From Corallococcus sp. NCRR (GTDB taxonomy: Bacteria; Myxococcota; Myxococcia; Myxococcales; Myxococcaceae): a stretch of 64,000 nt of DNA. Under the pieces are notes generated by a model. That model saw nothing but the letters and a program-made list of their open reading frames with translations. It was not told where the DNA came from and did no database searches. This document shows positions 23,252 through 30,731 of the stretch, one piece after another; the first letter of the stretch is position 1; each line of letters opens with the position of its first letter. The DNA lies in the NCBI RefSeq assembly GCF_026965535.1, contig NZ_CP114039.1:6510001-6574000 (forward strand), read 5' to 3'. A program made the translations under genes and the position numbers.

Positions 23252-24544
23252 GTGTCCGCCTTCTCCGCCGCCCACCTCGCCACCCTGGGGTTGCTGTTGT
23301 TCTGCGCGCCCCCAGCCCGCGCCCAGGCGACCGAGCCCGAAAAGTCCCCGGAGCCCCCCAGCGTCCAGCTCTCCGAGGAAGGCTATGTCTTCTCCACCGC
23401 CGACAAGGCCTTCGTGCTGAAGATCCGCGGACAGCTCCAGGGAGACGGCCGCTTCTACGTGGCGGACTCGGACCGGACCGGCACCAACACGTTCCTCATC
23501 CGGCGCCTGCGCCCCTTCCTGGACGGGACGCTGTTCGGCTTCGTGGACTTCCGGCTGATGCCGGACTTCGGCGTCAATCAACCGCTCGTCCAGGACGCGT
23601 ACATCGACCTGCGCCCCGTCGAGTGGCTGCGCCTGCGCGCGGGCCGCTTCAAGACGCCCTTCGGGCTGGAGCTGCTCCAGGCCAACACGGACGTCCCCTT
23701 CATCGAACGCTCGCTCACCTTCGGCCTGGTCCCCATCCGCGACGCGGGCCTGCAACTGCACGGAGACATCGCCGGGGGGCGCCTCAGCTATGCGTTCGCG
23801 GTGGTCAACGGCGATCCCGACGGCGCCAGCATCGACGTCAACACGGACGACAGCTTCGACCTGGTGGCCCGCGTCTTCGCCCAGCCCTTCAAGGGCGACA
23901 CGGGCTCCGCGCTCCAGGGCCTGGGCCTGGGCTTCGCCGTCACCCGGGGACTTCAGTTCGGCACGCCCTCCGCCAACACCTCCACCACCGCCCTGGCGCC
24001 GCAGCGCAGCACCGGCCAGGAGATCATCTTCAACTATCTGAACAACGGGACCGCCGGTCCGACCGTCATCGCGGACGGAGAGCACCTGCGTCTGTCGCCC
24101 CAGGGCTACTTCTACTGGGGCCCGGTGGGGCTCCTCGCGGAGTACGTCCTGTCGTCGCAGGAGGTGAGCATCGGTGACCAGCGCGCGCGCCTGCGCCACC
24201 ACGCGTGGCAGGCGTATGCGTCGTATGTGCTGGGCGGGGAAGCGTCCTTCACGGGCCCCAAGCCGCACCGCCCCTTCGACCCCAAGACGGGCAAGGGCGG
24301 CGCGCTGGAGATCTCCGTGCGCTACCAGGGCCTGGATCTGGACGACGACGCGTTCCCCGTGTTCGCGGACCCCACCCGCTCCGTGAGCCAGGCCCAGGGC
24401 TTCGGCGTCGCCACCCTCTTCGCCTTCAACCGGCGCGTGCGCGTCGCGTTGAACTACCACCACACGCGCTACGAAGGCGGGGCGGTGGATGGCGACCGGG
24501 AAGCCGAGAACGTGGTGATGTCCCGGTTCCAGGTCGCGTTCTGA
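23252..24544 (+). CDS. OprO/OprP-type (phosphate-selective) outer membrane porin
   Basis: A 430-aa outer-membrane beta-barrel. The signal peptide ends at PPARAQA. The barrel begins KAFVLKIRGQLQGDGRFYVA and contains FLIRRLRPFLDGTLFGFVDF and RAGRFKTPFGLELLQ, hallmark strands of the porin O/P family. The C-terminus ends VVMSRFQVAF, with the terminal Phe needed for barrel assembly. Phosphate or polyphosphate selectivity is the family label; the anion-binding residues cannot be judged here. It starts at GTG 23252 and faces the next gene tail-to-tail across 7 bp. Confidence 0.88.
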   Translation: MSAFSAAHLATLGLLLFCAPPARAQATEPEKSPEPPSVQLSEEGYVFSTADKAFVLKIRGQLQGDGRFYVADSDRTGTNTFLIRRLRPFLDGTLFGFVDFRLMPDFGVNQPLVQDAYIDLRPVEWLRLRAGRFKTPFGLELLQANTDVPFIERSLTFGLVPIRDAGLQLHGDIAGGRLSYAFAVVNGDPDGASIDVNTDDSFDLVARVFAQPFKGDTGSALQGLGLGFAVTRGLQFGTPSANTSTTALAPQRSTGQEIIFNYLNNGTAGPTVIADGEHLRLSPQGYFYWGPVGLLAEYVLSSQEVSIGDQRARLRHHAWQAYASYVLGGEASFTGPKPHRPFDPKTGKGGALEISVRYQGLDLDDDAFPVFADPTRSVSQAQGFGVATLFAFNRRVRVALNYHHTRYEGGAVDGDREAENVVMSRFQVAF

Positions 24545-24551
24545 GCGCGGT

Positions 24552-25853
24552 TCACCGCGCCGCGTGCAGGTTCCGCTCCGCGATGCGAACGAGCTGGGTG
24601 ACGCGCTTGTGGAGCCACAGGCCAAAGGGCTGCACGCGCTCGCGCTTCACGGCCCTGGGTCGCTTCTCCATGCCCTCGTCGAACGGGATGATGGACAGCT
24701 CTCCCGTAGCGGACCTCATGCGGGGATCGAACGCGAAGGACCTGGAGGTGTGCCACCCGCCGTGGAACACCCTCAGGTCCTCCAGGTCCGTGTTGCCGGT
24801 GGCTTCGACGAGGTCCTCCATCGCGTAGAGGTCCTCCGCCACCTCCAGGCAGCTCCAGCCACCGCCGGTGACGTTGCCGCACAGGAACATGGGCAGATCC
24901 TGGTCGGCACCGCTGCCGACAATCCAGGTGATGGAGCCATACACGCGCAGGAAGTAGTCCCAACTGGACTCACGCTTCTTTGGCTTGCCTGGCTTCGCCG
25001 TCCTCCAACGGCCGATGCGCGCCTTGTGCATGCGCTTGAAGAAGGACACATGCTCCTCGGCCGTGGCGATGCGCTTCTTCTCCTTCGCCGCGTCGAGCTG
25101 CTCCGCGACGAAGTGCCCCGTGGGAAAGCGCGCGTGCAGGTCCTTCAGCATCGCGATGGCCACGTCGACGGCCTCGAAGGCGTCCTGGGGCTTCGGGAAG
25201 GAGGGCCCCTTGGGCAGGGGCGCAGGCCTGGGCGCGCTGGGGGCGGGCTTGGGCTCCGGATTGGAGAACCTGGCTTCGGTGAGCTCGATGTTTTGGAGCA
25301 CGAAGCCCGCCTTCTCCTTGGCGCGAACGCGCTGCTCGGCCCGGGCAAGGGCGGCTTCACGGCTCGCGAGGGTCGTCTGCTCCGAGTAGTCCTCGAAGAC
25401 ATGCTCGCCGTCCACGAGGACCTCCCAGGACTTGTCCGGAGCCCGGTGGTACTGGCGGCGCGTCACGAGTTTCTTCGTCGCGTTCCACGGCGCGCCGTCC
25501 TTGAAGCCCAGCTTGCGGTAGCGCGCCAGCAGGGCCTCGACGCGGGAGGTCTCGATGCGGGAGGCGAGGTGCGCGCCGTTCAGCGTCCCGCGGCGGACGA
25601 GCGACCGCGCGCCACGCACCTCGACATCGACGTGGAGCAGGGAGCTGAGCCGGTACAGGGTGTGCCGCCGCTCGACGGGCCCAAGCCCCTTGAAGACGTT
25701 CGGGTCCTCCTTGTCGAGCGTGCCCGCGCTCCAGACGCGCAGGGCACCTCCCTTGTTGTAGAGCCAGACCTCGTCCTTCGTATCGAGCTGGGGATCCGAG
25801 TACCAGATGGGCTCCCCGTCGTTGAGCTTCTGCAACCGCTTCCAGTCGGGCAT
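24552..25853 (-). CDS. Protein with a WGR-like domain, function unknown
   Basis: A 433-aa soluble protein. Residues about 130-200 (RRQYHRAPDKSWEVLVDGEH, then a Ser/Thr stretch and EAALARAEQRVRAKEKAGFV) resemble a WGR domain, a small fold known from PARPs and bacterial regulators, but the WGR tripeptide is not kept. A Pro-rich linker follows (about 215-240), then a C-terminal domain with WDYFLRVYGSITWIVGSGAD and FLCGNVTGGGWSCLEVAEDL. No enzyme motif is recognised. ATG 25853 is chosen; the longer upstream frame overlaps a small gene. It lies 11 bp after that gene on the same strand. Confidence 0.65.
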   Translation of the reverse strand: MPDWKRLQKLNDGEPIWYSDPQLDTKDEVWLYNKGGALRVWSAGTLDKEDPNVFKGLGPVERRHTLYRLSSLLHVDVEVRGARSLVRRGTLNGAHLASRIETSRVEALLARYRKLGFKDGAPWNATKKLVTRRQYHRAPDKSWEVLVDGEHVFEDYSEQTTLASREAALARAEQRVRAKEKAGFVLQNIELTEARFSNPEPKPAPSAPRPAPLPKGPSFPKPQDAFEAVDVAIAMLKDLHARFPTGHFVAEQLDAAKEKKRIATAEEHVSFFKRMHKARIGRWRTAKPGKPKKRESSWDYFLRVYGSITWIVGSGADQDLPMFLCGNVTGGGWSCLEVAEDLYAMEDLVEATGNTDLEDLRVFHGGWHTSRSFAFDPRMRSATGELSIIPFDEGMEKRPRAVKRERVQPFGLWLHKRVTQLVRIAERNLHAAR

Positions 25854-25864
25854 GGAGCCTTGTC

Positions 25865-25999
25865 TCACGCCCGCTCGGAACGCGTAAACCCGAAGGACAG
25901 GTCGCGGCAGAGGCCCACGTACTCGTAATCGCTCCAGTCCTCCTCGTGCCACGTCCCGCTCGCGTCGTTCCAGAGCGCGAGCACCTTCACCGGCTCCAT
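25865..25999 (-). CDS. Small hypothetical protein upstream of the WGR-like gene
   Basis: A 44-aa open frame starting MEPVKVLALWNDASGTWHEE and continuing DWSDYEYVGLCRDLSFGFTR. It is rich in Trp, Tyr and Asp and has normal high-GC codon use, so it looks like a real small protein rather than noise. It ends 11 bp before the WGR-like gene starts and is probably co-transcribed. No homology is recognised. Confidence 0.45.
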   Translation of the reverse strand: MEPVKVLALWNDASGTWHEEDWSDYEYVGLCRDLSFGFTRSERA

Positions 26000-26034
26000 G
26001 GCTTCAGATGGAGTTTCTTCAAAAGCACTTGACG

Positions 26035-26063
26035 TCTGTCGTTGCCTGACAGGCGACAACAGA
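26035..26063. promoter_or_regulatory. 29-bp near-palindrome in a divergent intergenic region (operator candidate)
   Basis: TCTGTCGTTGCCTG, one spacer base, then CAGGCGACAACAGA. The arms match at 12 of 14 positions around an odd centre at 26049. It lies between a minus-strand small gene and a plus-strand secreted-protein gene. This symmetry suits a dimeric repressor site; no T-tract follows, so it is less likely to be a terminator. Confidence 0.4.
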
Positions 26064-26089
26064 GTGCTGTGATTGCCGGTGTTCCGCGC

Positions 26090-26119
26090 TTGACGGGAGA
26101 TGCGGCGGTCCGCTACGGA
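26090..26119 (+). promoter_or_regulatory. Possible promoter for the small secreted-protein gene
   Basis: TTGACG at 26090-26095 followed by a 17-18 base gap and a weak CTACGG/TACGGA. It lies about 55-80 bp before ATG 26171 and 27 bp after the palindrome. Confidence 0.3.
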
Positions 26120-26170
26120 GGCCCGCTCTTTCGTGGCTCTTCGGCTGCGTCATTCCAGAGGGAAAACATC

Positions 26171-26563
26171 ATGAAGAAGCAGACACTCGTCGCGGGGTTG
26201 GCGGTCGCTGCGTTGGGGCTCGGCACCACGGCCTGGGCAGGCTACAAGCTCACGTCGCCCGTGAACGTCCTCCCCTCGGCCCGGTTCGCGTTTGGCACGC
26301 TTGGCAGTGCCCGCAACTCGGCCGACACCCGGCAGTTCATTGGCGTGTCGACAATGGTCACCCTGGGCGGCGAGACCATGACCGCCTACGCGGAGGACGC
26401 CTCCGGCAACTACGTCACCTGCAACTCCAGCCGGGCCAGCTTCATCGCGGCGGCGCGCGCGCTGAAGAGCGACTCGTACGTCTACTTCGCGTGGGACGCG
26501 CTCGGCGAGTGCACGCAGCTCATGGTCGACACCAGTTCGTACTTCGAACCGAAGGCGCCGTGA
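26171..26563 (+). CDS. Small secreted protein with signal peptide
   Basis: A 130-aa protein with a classical signal peptide (MKKQTLVAGLAVAALGLGTT, cleavage after AWA). The mature domain of about 107 residues is beta-rich with two cysteines (VTCNSSRA and LGECTQL) that may form a disulfide. GAGGG lies before ATG 26171. No family is recognised. The next gene starts 13 bp after its stop on the same strand. Confidence 0.75.
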   Translation: MKKQTLVAGLAVAALGLGTTAWAGYKLTSPVNVLPSARFAFGTLGSARNSADTRQFIGVSTMVTLGGETMTAYAEDASGNYVTCNSSRASFIAAARALKSDSYVYFAWDALGECTQLMVDTSSYFEPKAP

Positions 26564-26576
26564 TTTCTTCGCGCCC

Positions 26577-27110
26577 ATGAGCACCTCCCGCCTGTGGCCC
26601 TTCGTGGGCATCGCCATCCTCTCCGGAGGCGCCGGCTTCGGCGCCGCTGCCTGGCTGAGGCCCTCGGAGGGACACGCCGTGCGGTCCGACGCACTGGAGC
26701 GGCGGGAGGCCCGGCTCGAGGAGGCGCTGCGGAAGCTGGAGGCATGCCAGCCCTCCGTGGAGCCGCCGCACCTGCGCGCGGCGGTATCCGTGGACACCGC
26801 CGGGTTGCGCGAGGACATCCGTCAGATCCTCAAGGAGGAGCTGCGTGCCGCCGCCCCCGCGCCAGCACCCTCCGCGCCAGAACCCCGGCCCCCTGAACCG
26901 GCCCCACGCAGCGTGGCCGCTTTCAGCCAGGGGCGGGAGCTGGTGGAGAACGCGGTGGCCGCCGGGCGCTGGAGCGGGTCGCAGCGCGAGCAATTGCGCG
27001 CGCTGCTGGCCCAGCTTCCCCTGGAGCAGCAGCAGGAGCTCACCCGCACGCTCATCGTCAACATCAACAGCGGCAAGGTGAAGGTCGATCTCGTCGGCGC
27101 GCCCTTCTGA
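26577..27110 (+). CDS. Membrane-anchored hypothetical protein with coiled coil and Pro-rich linker
   Basis: A 177-aa protein. It has one N-terminal membrane segment (WPFVGIAILSGGAGFGAAAW), then a charged helix likely to form a coiled coil (ERREARLEEALRKLEA). A Pro/Ala/Glu linker at about 90-112 follows, then a helical C-terminus (SGSQREQLRALLAQLPLEQQ) and a short beta end. It resembles other myxobacterial anchored proteins of unknown role. It lies 13 bp after the small secreted-protein gene, so the two are probably co-expressed. Confidence 0.7.
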   Translation: MSTSRLWPFVGIAILSGGAGFGAAAWLRPSEGHAVRSDALERREARLEEALRKLEACQPSVEPPHLRAAVSVDTAGLREDIRQILKEELRAAAPAPAPSAPEPRPPEPAPRSVAAFSQGRELVENAVAAGRWSGSQREQLRALLAQLPLEQQQELTRTLIVNINSGKVKVDLVGAPF

Positions 27111-27128
27111 GCCGGCGCGAGGAGGGCC

Positions 27129-27323
27129 TCAGCTTTCGTCGTCCGGACGCTCCGTCTCCAGCGGATGGAGCGTCACCACCTGATGGCCGTCCTCCGGCTC
27201 GGTGCGCGCCTCCTCCAGCTCCTCGGGTGTCTGGGGCGCCCGTTCGGAGAACCCGTCGTTCTCCAGGTGCCGCTGGCGCTGCTCACTGGTCTCGCCGTAG
27301 CCCTCCAGCTTCTTGCCCGCCAT
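27129..27323 (-). CDS. Small acidic hypothetical protein
   Basis: A 64-aa, strongly acidic, probably disordered protein (MAGKKLEGYGETSEQRQRHL, then EELEEARTEPEDG and a tail ERPDDES). GGGGAGGA lies 6 bases before ATG 27323, which supports translation. No family is recognised. It faces the plus-strand anchored-protein gene tail-to-tail across 18 bp. Confidence 0.6.
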   Translation of the reverse strand: MAGKKLEGYGETSEQRQRHLENDGFSERAPQTPEELEEARTEPEDGHQVVTLHPLETERPDDES

Positions 27324-27437
27324 GGTCGTCCTCCCCTGAGAAAGGTGAACCTCAAGCCTTGGGATGATGCCCGGTGGGCGCAAGCGGTGGTCTGCCCGTG
27401 CGCCCGCACGCTCCAGGAGCAGGGCTCCAGCGCGCGC

Positions 27438-28169
27438 TCACTCCTCCAGCGTTCCCACGGAAGGGGCCGCGCCGTCGCGCTCGCGCTGGGCCTCCAGGAA
27501 GGCGGAGAAGCCCGCCTTGGATTGGATGCGGAACACCGGCAGCCGGGGCAGCACGTCGTCCGCGAAGGCGTACTGCTCGCAGACGAGGCTCGCGCGCAGG
27601 GCGCCCTCCGGGCCTCCGGTGAAGGGCTGGACCTCGTGCTGGAGGTCGCCCCGGAAGTGGACCAGCAGGCCCGGCCGGGGCCGCACCTCGCCCTGGAGCC
27701 GGTTGTCTCGCAAGAGCCGCAGCGCGCCTCCCCGCGCGCCCCGTGGCACCCGTAGGTACAGGACGCTCACGTGCTCGGGCGTCGCGTCCGGGACGCCGCT
27801 GGGCTCCTGCAACGTCGCGTCGATGTGGCGTCCCACCGGCGTGCCCGCGTCCAGCAAGAGCAGGTTCAGGTAGAACGCATTGGGACGCGGACGCGTGTCC
27901 CGGCCTCCGAACCAGCGCTGCGTCCAGGGCAGGAGCCCGCGCGCGCTGTCGTCGTCGAGGATGCGGCGCAGGTAGACGGACAGGAACGGGAAGCGGGCCT
28001 CCAGCGTCGCGCGGCCCTCGCGCGTGAAGACGAACGCGAAGCCCCGGCTCGCGCGGAACGTCCCCATCAACGGGCTGCGCGCGACGAAGCGGGAGCCGAG
28101 CAGGGCATCCCCCAGGGACTCCAGCTCGGCGCGGGGCAGGGCGCCGCGGTGGGTGACGTACTCGGGCAC
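27438..28169 (-). CDS. 2OG-Fe(II) oxygenase family protein
   Basis: A 243-aa protein with the double-stranded beta-helix pattern of 2-oxoglutarate/iron dioxygenases. GRHIDATL supplies the HxD ligands, the distal His is in VHFRGDLQHEVQPFTGG, and a later Arg (ALRASLV) would bind 2-oxoglutarate. FYLNLLLLDAGTPVGRHID matches the core strand before HxD. GTG 28169 is chosen because it lies 2 bases after the stop of the upstream gene and gives the usual length; the frame is open further upstream. The substrate is unknown. Confidence 0.75.
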   Translation of the reverse strand: MPEYVTHRGALPRAELESLGDALLGSRFVARSPLMGTFRASRGFAFVFTREGRATLEARFPFLSVYLRRILDDDSARGLLPWTQRWFGGRDTRPRPNAFYLNLLLLDAGTPVGRHIDATLQEPSGVPDATPEHVSVLYLRVPRGARGGALRLLRDNRLQGEVRPRPGLLVHFRGDLQHEVQPFTGGPEGALRASLVCEQYAFADDVLPRLPVFRIQSKAGFSAFLEAQRERDGAAPSVGTLEE

Positions 28170-28171
28170 GG

Positions 28172-28465
28172 TCAGCCGTAGGTCCAGCTCAACGCTTCCA
28201 ACTTCGCGACGAACTCCTCGCGAGTCCCCACGGAGATGATCGGTTCCCCCGGTTTCAGGCTGGGCCAGGCCATCTCGGGCACCCACATCCCCGTGCTCCG
28301 CATGGACTCCTGGTACCGGCGGTCATTGGCGGCAGCGTCGAGGACCAAGGGCTCCAACCGCCACTGCCCCTCCTTCAAGGAGATGATGGCGGCCGGACTG
28401 CCCTTTCCCAGGTGCAAGGGCAGTCGCTGCTCCGCGCCGGGAGCCCGCAGCCACTGGAGGACCAT
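28172..28465 (-). CDS. Hypothetical protein coupled to the 2OG oxygenase gene
   Basis: A 97-aa protein, basic at the start (MVLQWLRAPGAEQRLPLHLG) with a possible strand pair (AAIISLKEGQWRLEPLVLDA). No family is recognised. Its TGA stop is 2 bases from the proposed oxygenase start on the same strand, so the two are probably translated together and may act on the same target. Confidence 0.6.
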   Translation of the reverse strand: MVLQWLRAPGAEQRLPLHLGKGSPAAIISLKEGQWRLEPLVLDAAANDRRYQESMRSTGMWVPEMAWPSLKPGEPIISVGTREEFVAKLEALSWTYG

Positions 28466-28519
28466 CGCGCGAGTGGGGCCGAGGAAAGGTGCCAGGGACT
28501 GCCTCCTTCCGCGTGATTC

Positions 28520-29638
28520 TTACACGGAAGCCTGCTTCGCGCTGAGCTTCGTCTTGCCCAGCATGTGCAGCAGCGCCTTCTCCGAGCAGTGCATGCCTTC
28601 GCCCGCGCTCGCCGCCAGCTCGTCCACGGACTTGAAGTAGCGGTCGACCACCTGGCCCCGCTCGAAGAGGACGAGCACGGACGGGTAGATGTACGACGCC
28701 TTCGCCACCGCGGGCGTGTTGCCCAACTGCTCGGAGGCCTCGCGCACCGCGGCCACCATGCTCTTCTTGAGCACGGTCTTCTTCACCGGGCCGCCGTCGC
28801 CGTCCTCCTTCACGCGCTCGCGGGCCCTCGCCAGCGCGCAGGCGCAGATGAGCGTGCCCGCCCAGGTGCGGAAGTCCTTCGCGCTGTAGCCCGGGCCCAT
28901 CACCTGCTGGATGTACTCGTTGATGTGCCGGCGCCGCACGTCCACCACCGCGCCGTCATCCAGCACGAACTTGAAGACGTCGCGCCCGGGCACCTTCAAC
29001 AACTGCCGCACCAGCGTCGCCACGCGCCGGTCCTTCAGCTCGCGGTGCTGCCGCACGCCGGACTTGCCCGGGTAGTCGAACACCACCGTGTCGCCGTGCA
29101 CCTTCACGTGCCGGGCGCGCAGCGTGGCCAGCCCGAAGCTGCCGTGCTCCTCCGCGTAGCGCTCGCTGCCCGGGCGGATGAAGCAGGTGCCCAGGATGCG
29201 CAGCATCCCCGCGAGCACCCGCTCCCGGCCCAGCCCCCGCTTGCGCAAGTCCTTGCTCACCTGGCGCCGCATCTTCGGCAGCGCCTGCGCGAAGCCCACG
29301 ATGCGCTGGTACTTCGCGTCCCGCTGCTTCTGCGTGTGCGCCTCGCTGTAGCGGTACTGCCAGCGGCCCGCCCCGTCCCGCCCCACGGCTTGAAGGCGCG
29401 CGGACCCCCTGGGCGAAATGGCCACGTCCGTCCAGGCGGGAGGCAGCCGCAGTGCGTCGATTCGCTCCCGCTCCGCTGGCGATACCGCCCGGCCCCGCGC
29501 GTCCACGTAGCGGAAGCCCCGCTTCATCGTCCCCAGCCGCCGGTGGCCGTCCTGCCGCAGCCGCTCCAGCTGGGTCATCCCCCGTCGGCTCGCGGAGGGG
29601 ACGCGCTCGGATTCTGAGACGGTGGCGTGGTAGGGCAT
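28520..29638 (-). CDS. DNA topoisomerase IB (poxvirus-like)
   Basis: A 372-aa type IB topoisomerase that nicks and reseals one strand through a 3'-phosphotyrosine, relaxing supercoils without ATP. The N-terminal domain has GFRYVDARG, RLPPAWTDVAISP and the AKYQRIVGFA helix. Catalytic residues appear in order: Arg and Lys near FDYPGKSGVRQHRELKD, Arg in AKDFRTWAGTL, and Tyr316 in NTPAVAKASYIYP. A short C-terminal extension follows. These bacterial enzymes are accessory topoisomerases. ATG 29638 has GGAGG just upstream; ATG 29578 is a shorter alternative. Confidence 0.92.
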   Translation of the reverse strand: MPYHATVSESERVPSASRRGMTQLERLRQDGHRRLGTMKRGFRYVDARGRAVSPAERERIDALRLPPAWTDVAISPRGSARLQAVGRDGAGRWQYRYSEAHTQKQRDAKYQRIVGFAQALPKMRRQVSKDLRKRGLGRERVLAGMLRILGTCFIRPGSERYAEEHGSFGLATLRARHVKVHGDTVVFDYPGKSGVRQHRELKDRRVATLVRQLLKVPGRDVFKFVLDDGAVVDVRRRHINEYIQQVMGPGYSAKDFRTWAGTLICACALARARERVKEDGDGGPVKKTVLKKSMVAAVREASEQLGNTPAVAKASYIYPSVLVLFERGQVVDRYFKSVDELAASAGEGMHCSEKALLHMLGKTKLSAKQASV

Positions 29639-29798
29639 CGCCTCCCTGTAGTGCGCAGCCCACGCCGGGGCGGCAAACCGGTTGCCCCCTGGCGGCACGG
29701 ACAGCAGGCAGCCGGAAAAGCCCCGGTGGCATTTTCGGATATGGGTGCAGTCGTTTAGAGTTCGTTGTGACTCCCACCTCTCAATTTATTCCCGAGGC

Positions 29799-30614
29799 AT
29801 GACGACCTTCCTCGCCGCCCTGCTGGCGTTCCCGACCGCGATCTTCACCATCCTCCTGGGGGTGGTGCTGGCGTACTGGCTGTGCGTGATCATCGGCGCG
29901 GCGGGCATCGACATGCTGGATGGCGACGTGGACCTGGAGGGCGGCGCCAAGGCGGTGAGCGGCGCGTTCGAGGGCGGCGCCAAGGCCACCTCGGGGTTGC
30001 TGGAGGGGGGCGCGAAGGCCGTCGGGGGCCATGACATCGGCGACCACGCGGGGCACTCGCACCTGCACGACGCGGAGGCCGCCACCGGCCTGCTCGCGGC
30101 GCTGGGCTTCGGGGGCATCCCCGTCACCGTGTCGGTGAGCCTGGTGGTGTTCCTCTCCTGGTCGCTGTCGCTGCTCGGCGGACAGGCCACGCACTCGGCG
30201 CTGTCCATGCTTCCCTCGTGGCTCGTGAGCACGGGCCTGGGCCTCGTCTGCGCGACGGTGGGCACGGTGGTGGCCGGGCTCGCGGTGCGGCCCCTGCGCC
30301 CCATCTTCATCGCCAAGAAGGCCCCGGGCCGCGACGCGCTGATGGGCCGCGTGTGCACCATCTCCAGCGGCAGCGTGACGGCGAAGGACGGCCACGCCAC
30401 CTTCGACGATGGGGCCGCGGGCCTCATCCTGAATGTCTTCTGTGACAAGCCCAACGAGCTCAAGCGCGGCCAGCCGGCACTCATCCTCGGCTACGACGCG
30501 GAGCGGGGCGTGTACGAGGTGGAGCCGGTGGACTGGCTCCTCCCCCAGGAAATGGAGCAGCTGCGGGATCCGCTGAAGGCAGCGGCCGTCGCGCGGGCCC
30601 GCTCACAGCGATGA
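29799..30614 (+). CDS. OB-fold / NfeD-like membrane protein (YqiJ-like), flotillin partner
   Basis: A 271-aa membrane protein: N-terminal span (AILTILLGVVLAYWLCVII-like, about residues 12-36), a Gly/Ala-rich cytoplasmic or periplasmic loop with GGAKAVSG repeats and a His-rich HDIGDHAGHSHLHD, then two or three more spans (about 105-170). A C-terminal OB-type beta-barrel follows (about 180-250, GRDALMGRVCTISSGSVTAK). This is the YqiJ arrangement; such NfeD-type proteins partner flotillins, and the flotillin gene starts 117 bp downstream. The role is probably in anchoring or regulating flotillin assemblies in the inner membrane. Confidence 0.8.
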   Translation: MTTFLAALLAFPTAIFTILLGVVLAYWLCVIIGAAGIDMLDGDVDLEGGAKAVSGAFEGGAKATSGLLEGGAKAVGGHDIGDHAGHSHLHDAEAATGLLAALGFGGIPVTVSVSLVVFLSWSLSLLGGQATHSALSMLPSWLVSTGLGLVCATVGTVVAGLAVRPLRPIFIAKKAPGRDALMGRVCTISSGSVTAKDGHATFDDGAAGLILNVFCDKPNELKRGQPALILGYDAERGVYEVEPVDWLLPQEMEQLRDPLKAAAVARARSQR

Positions 30615-30731
30615 ACATTGGCGTCCGCCGGGCTCCTCCGGACGGGCGCGACAATCGGCACCGGGTGGCTTTCGCGGGGGACCCCGAGTGCTTGGAACAA
30701 GGCCCGCCCAACGGACTTCACAGGATAGGCC

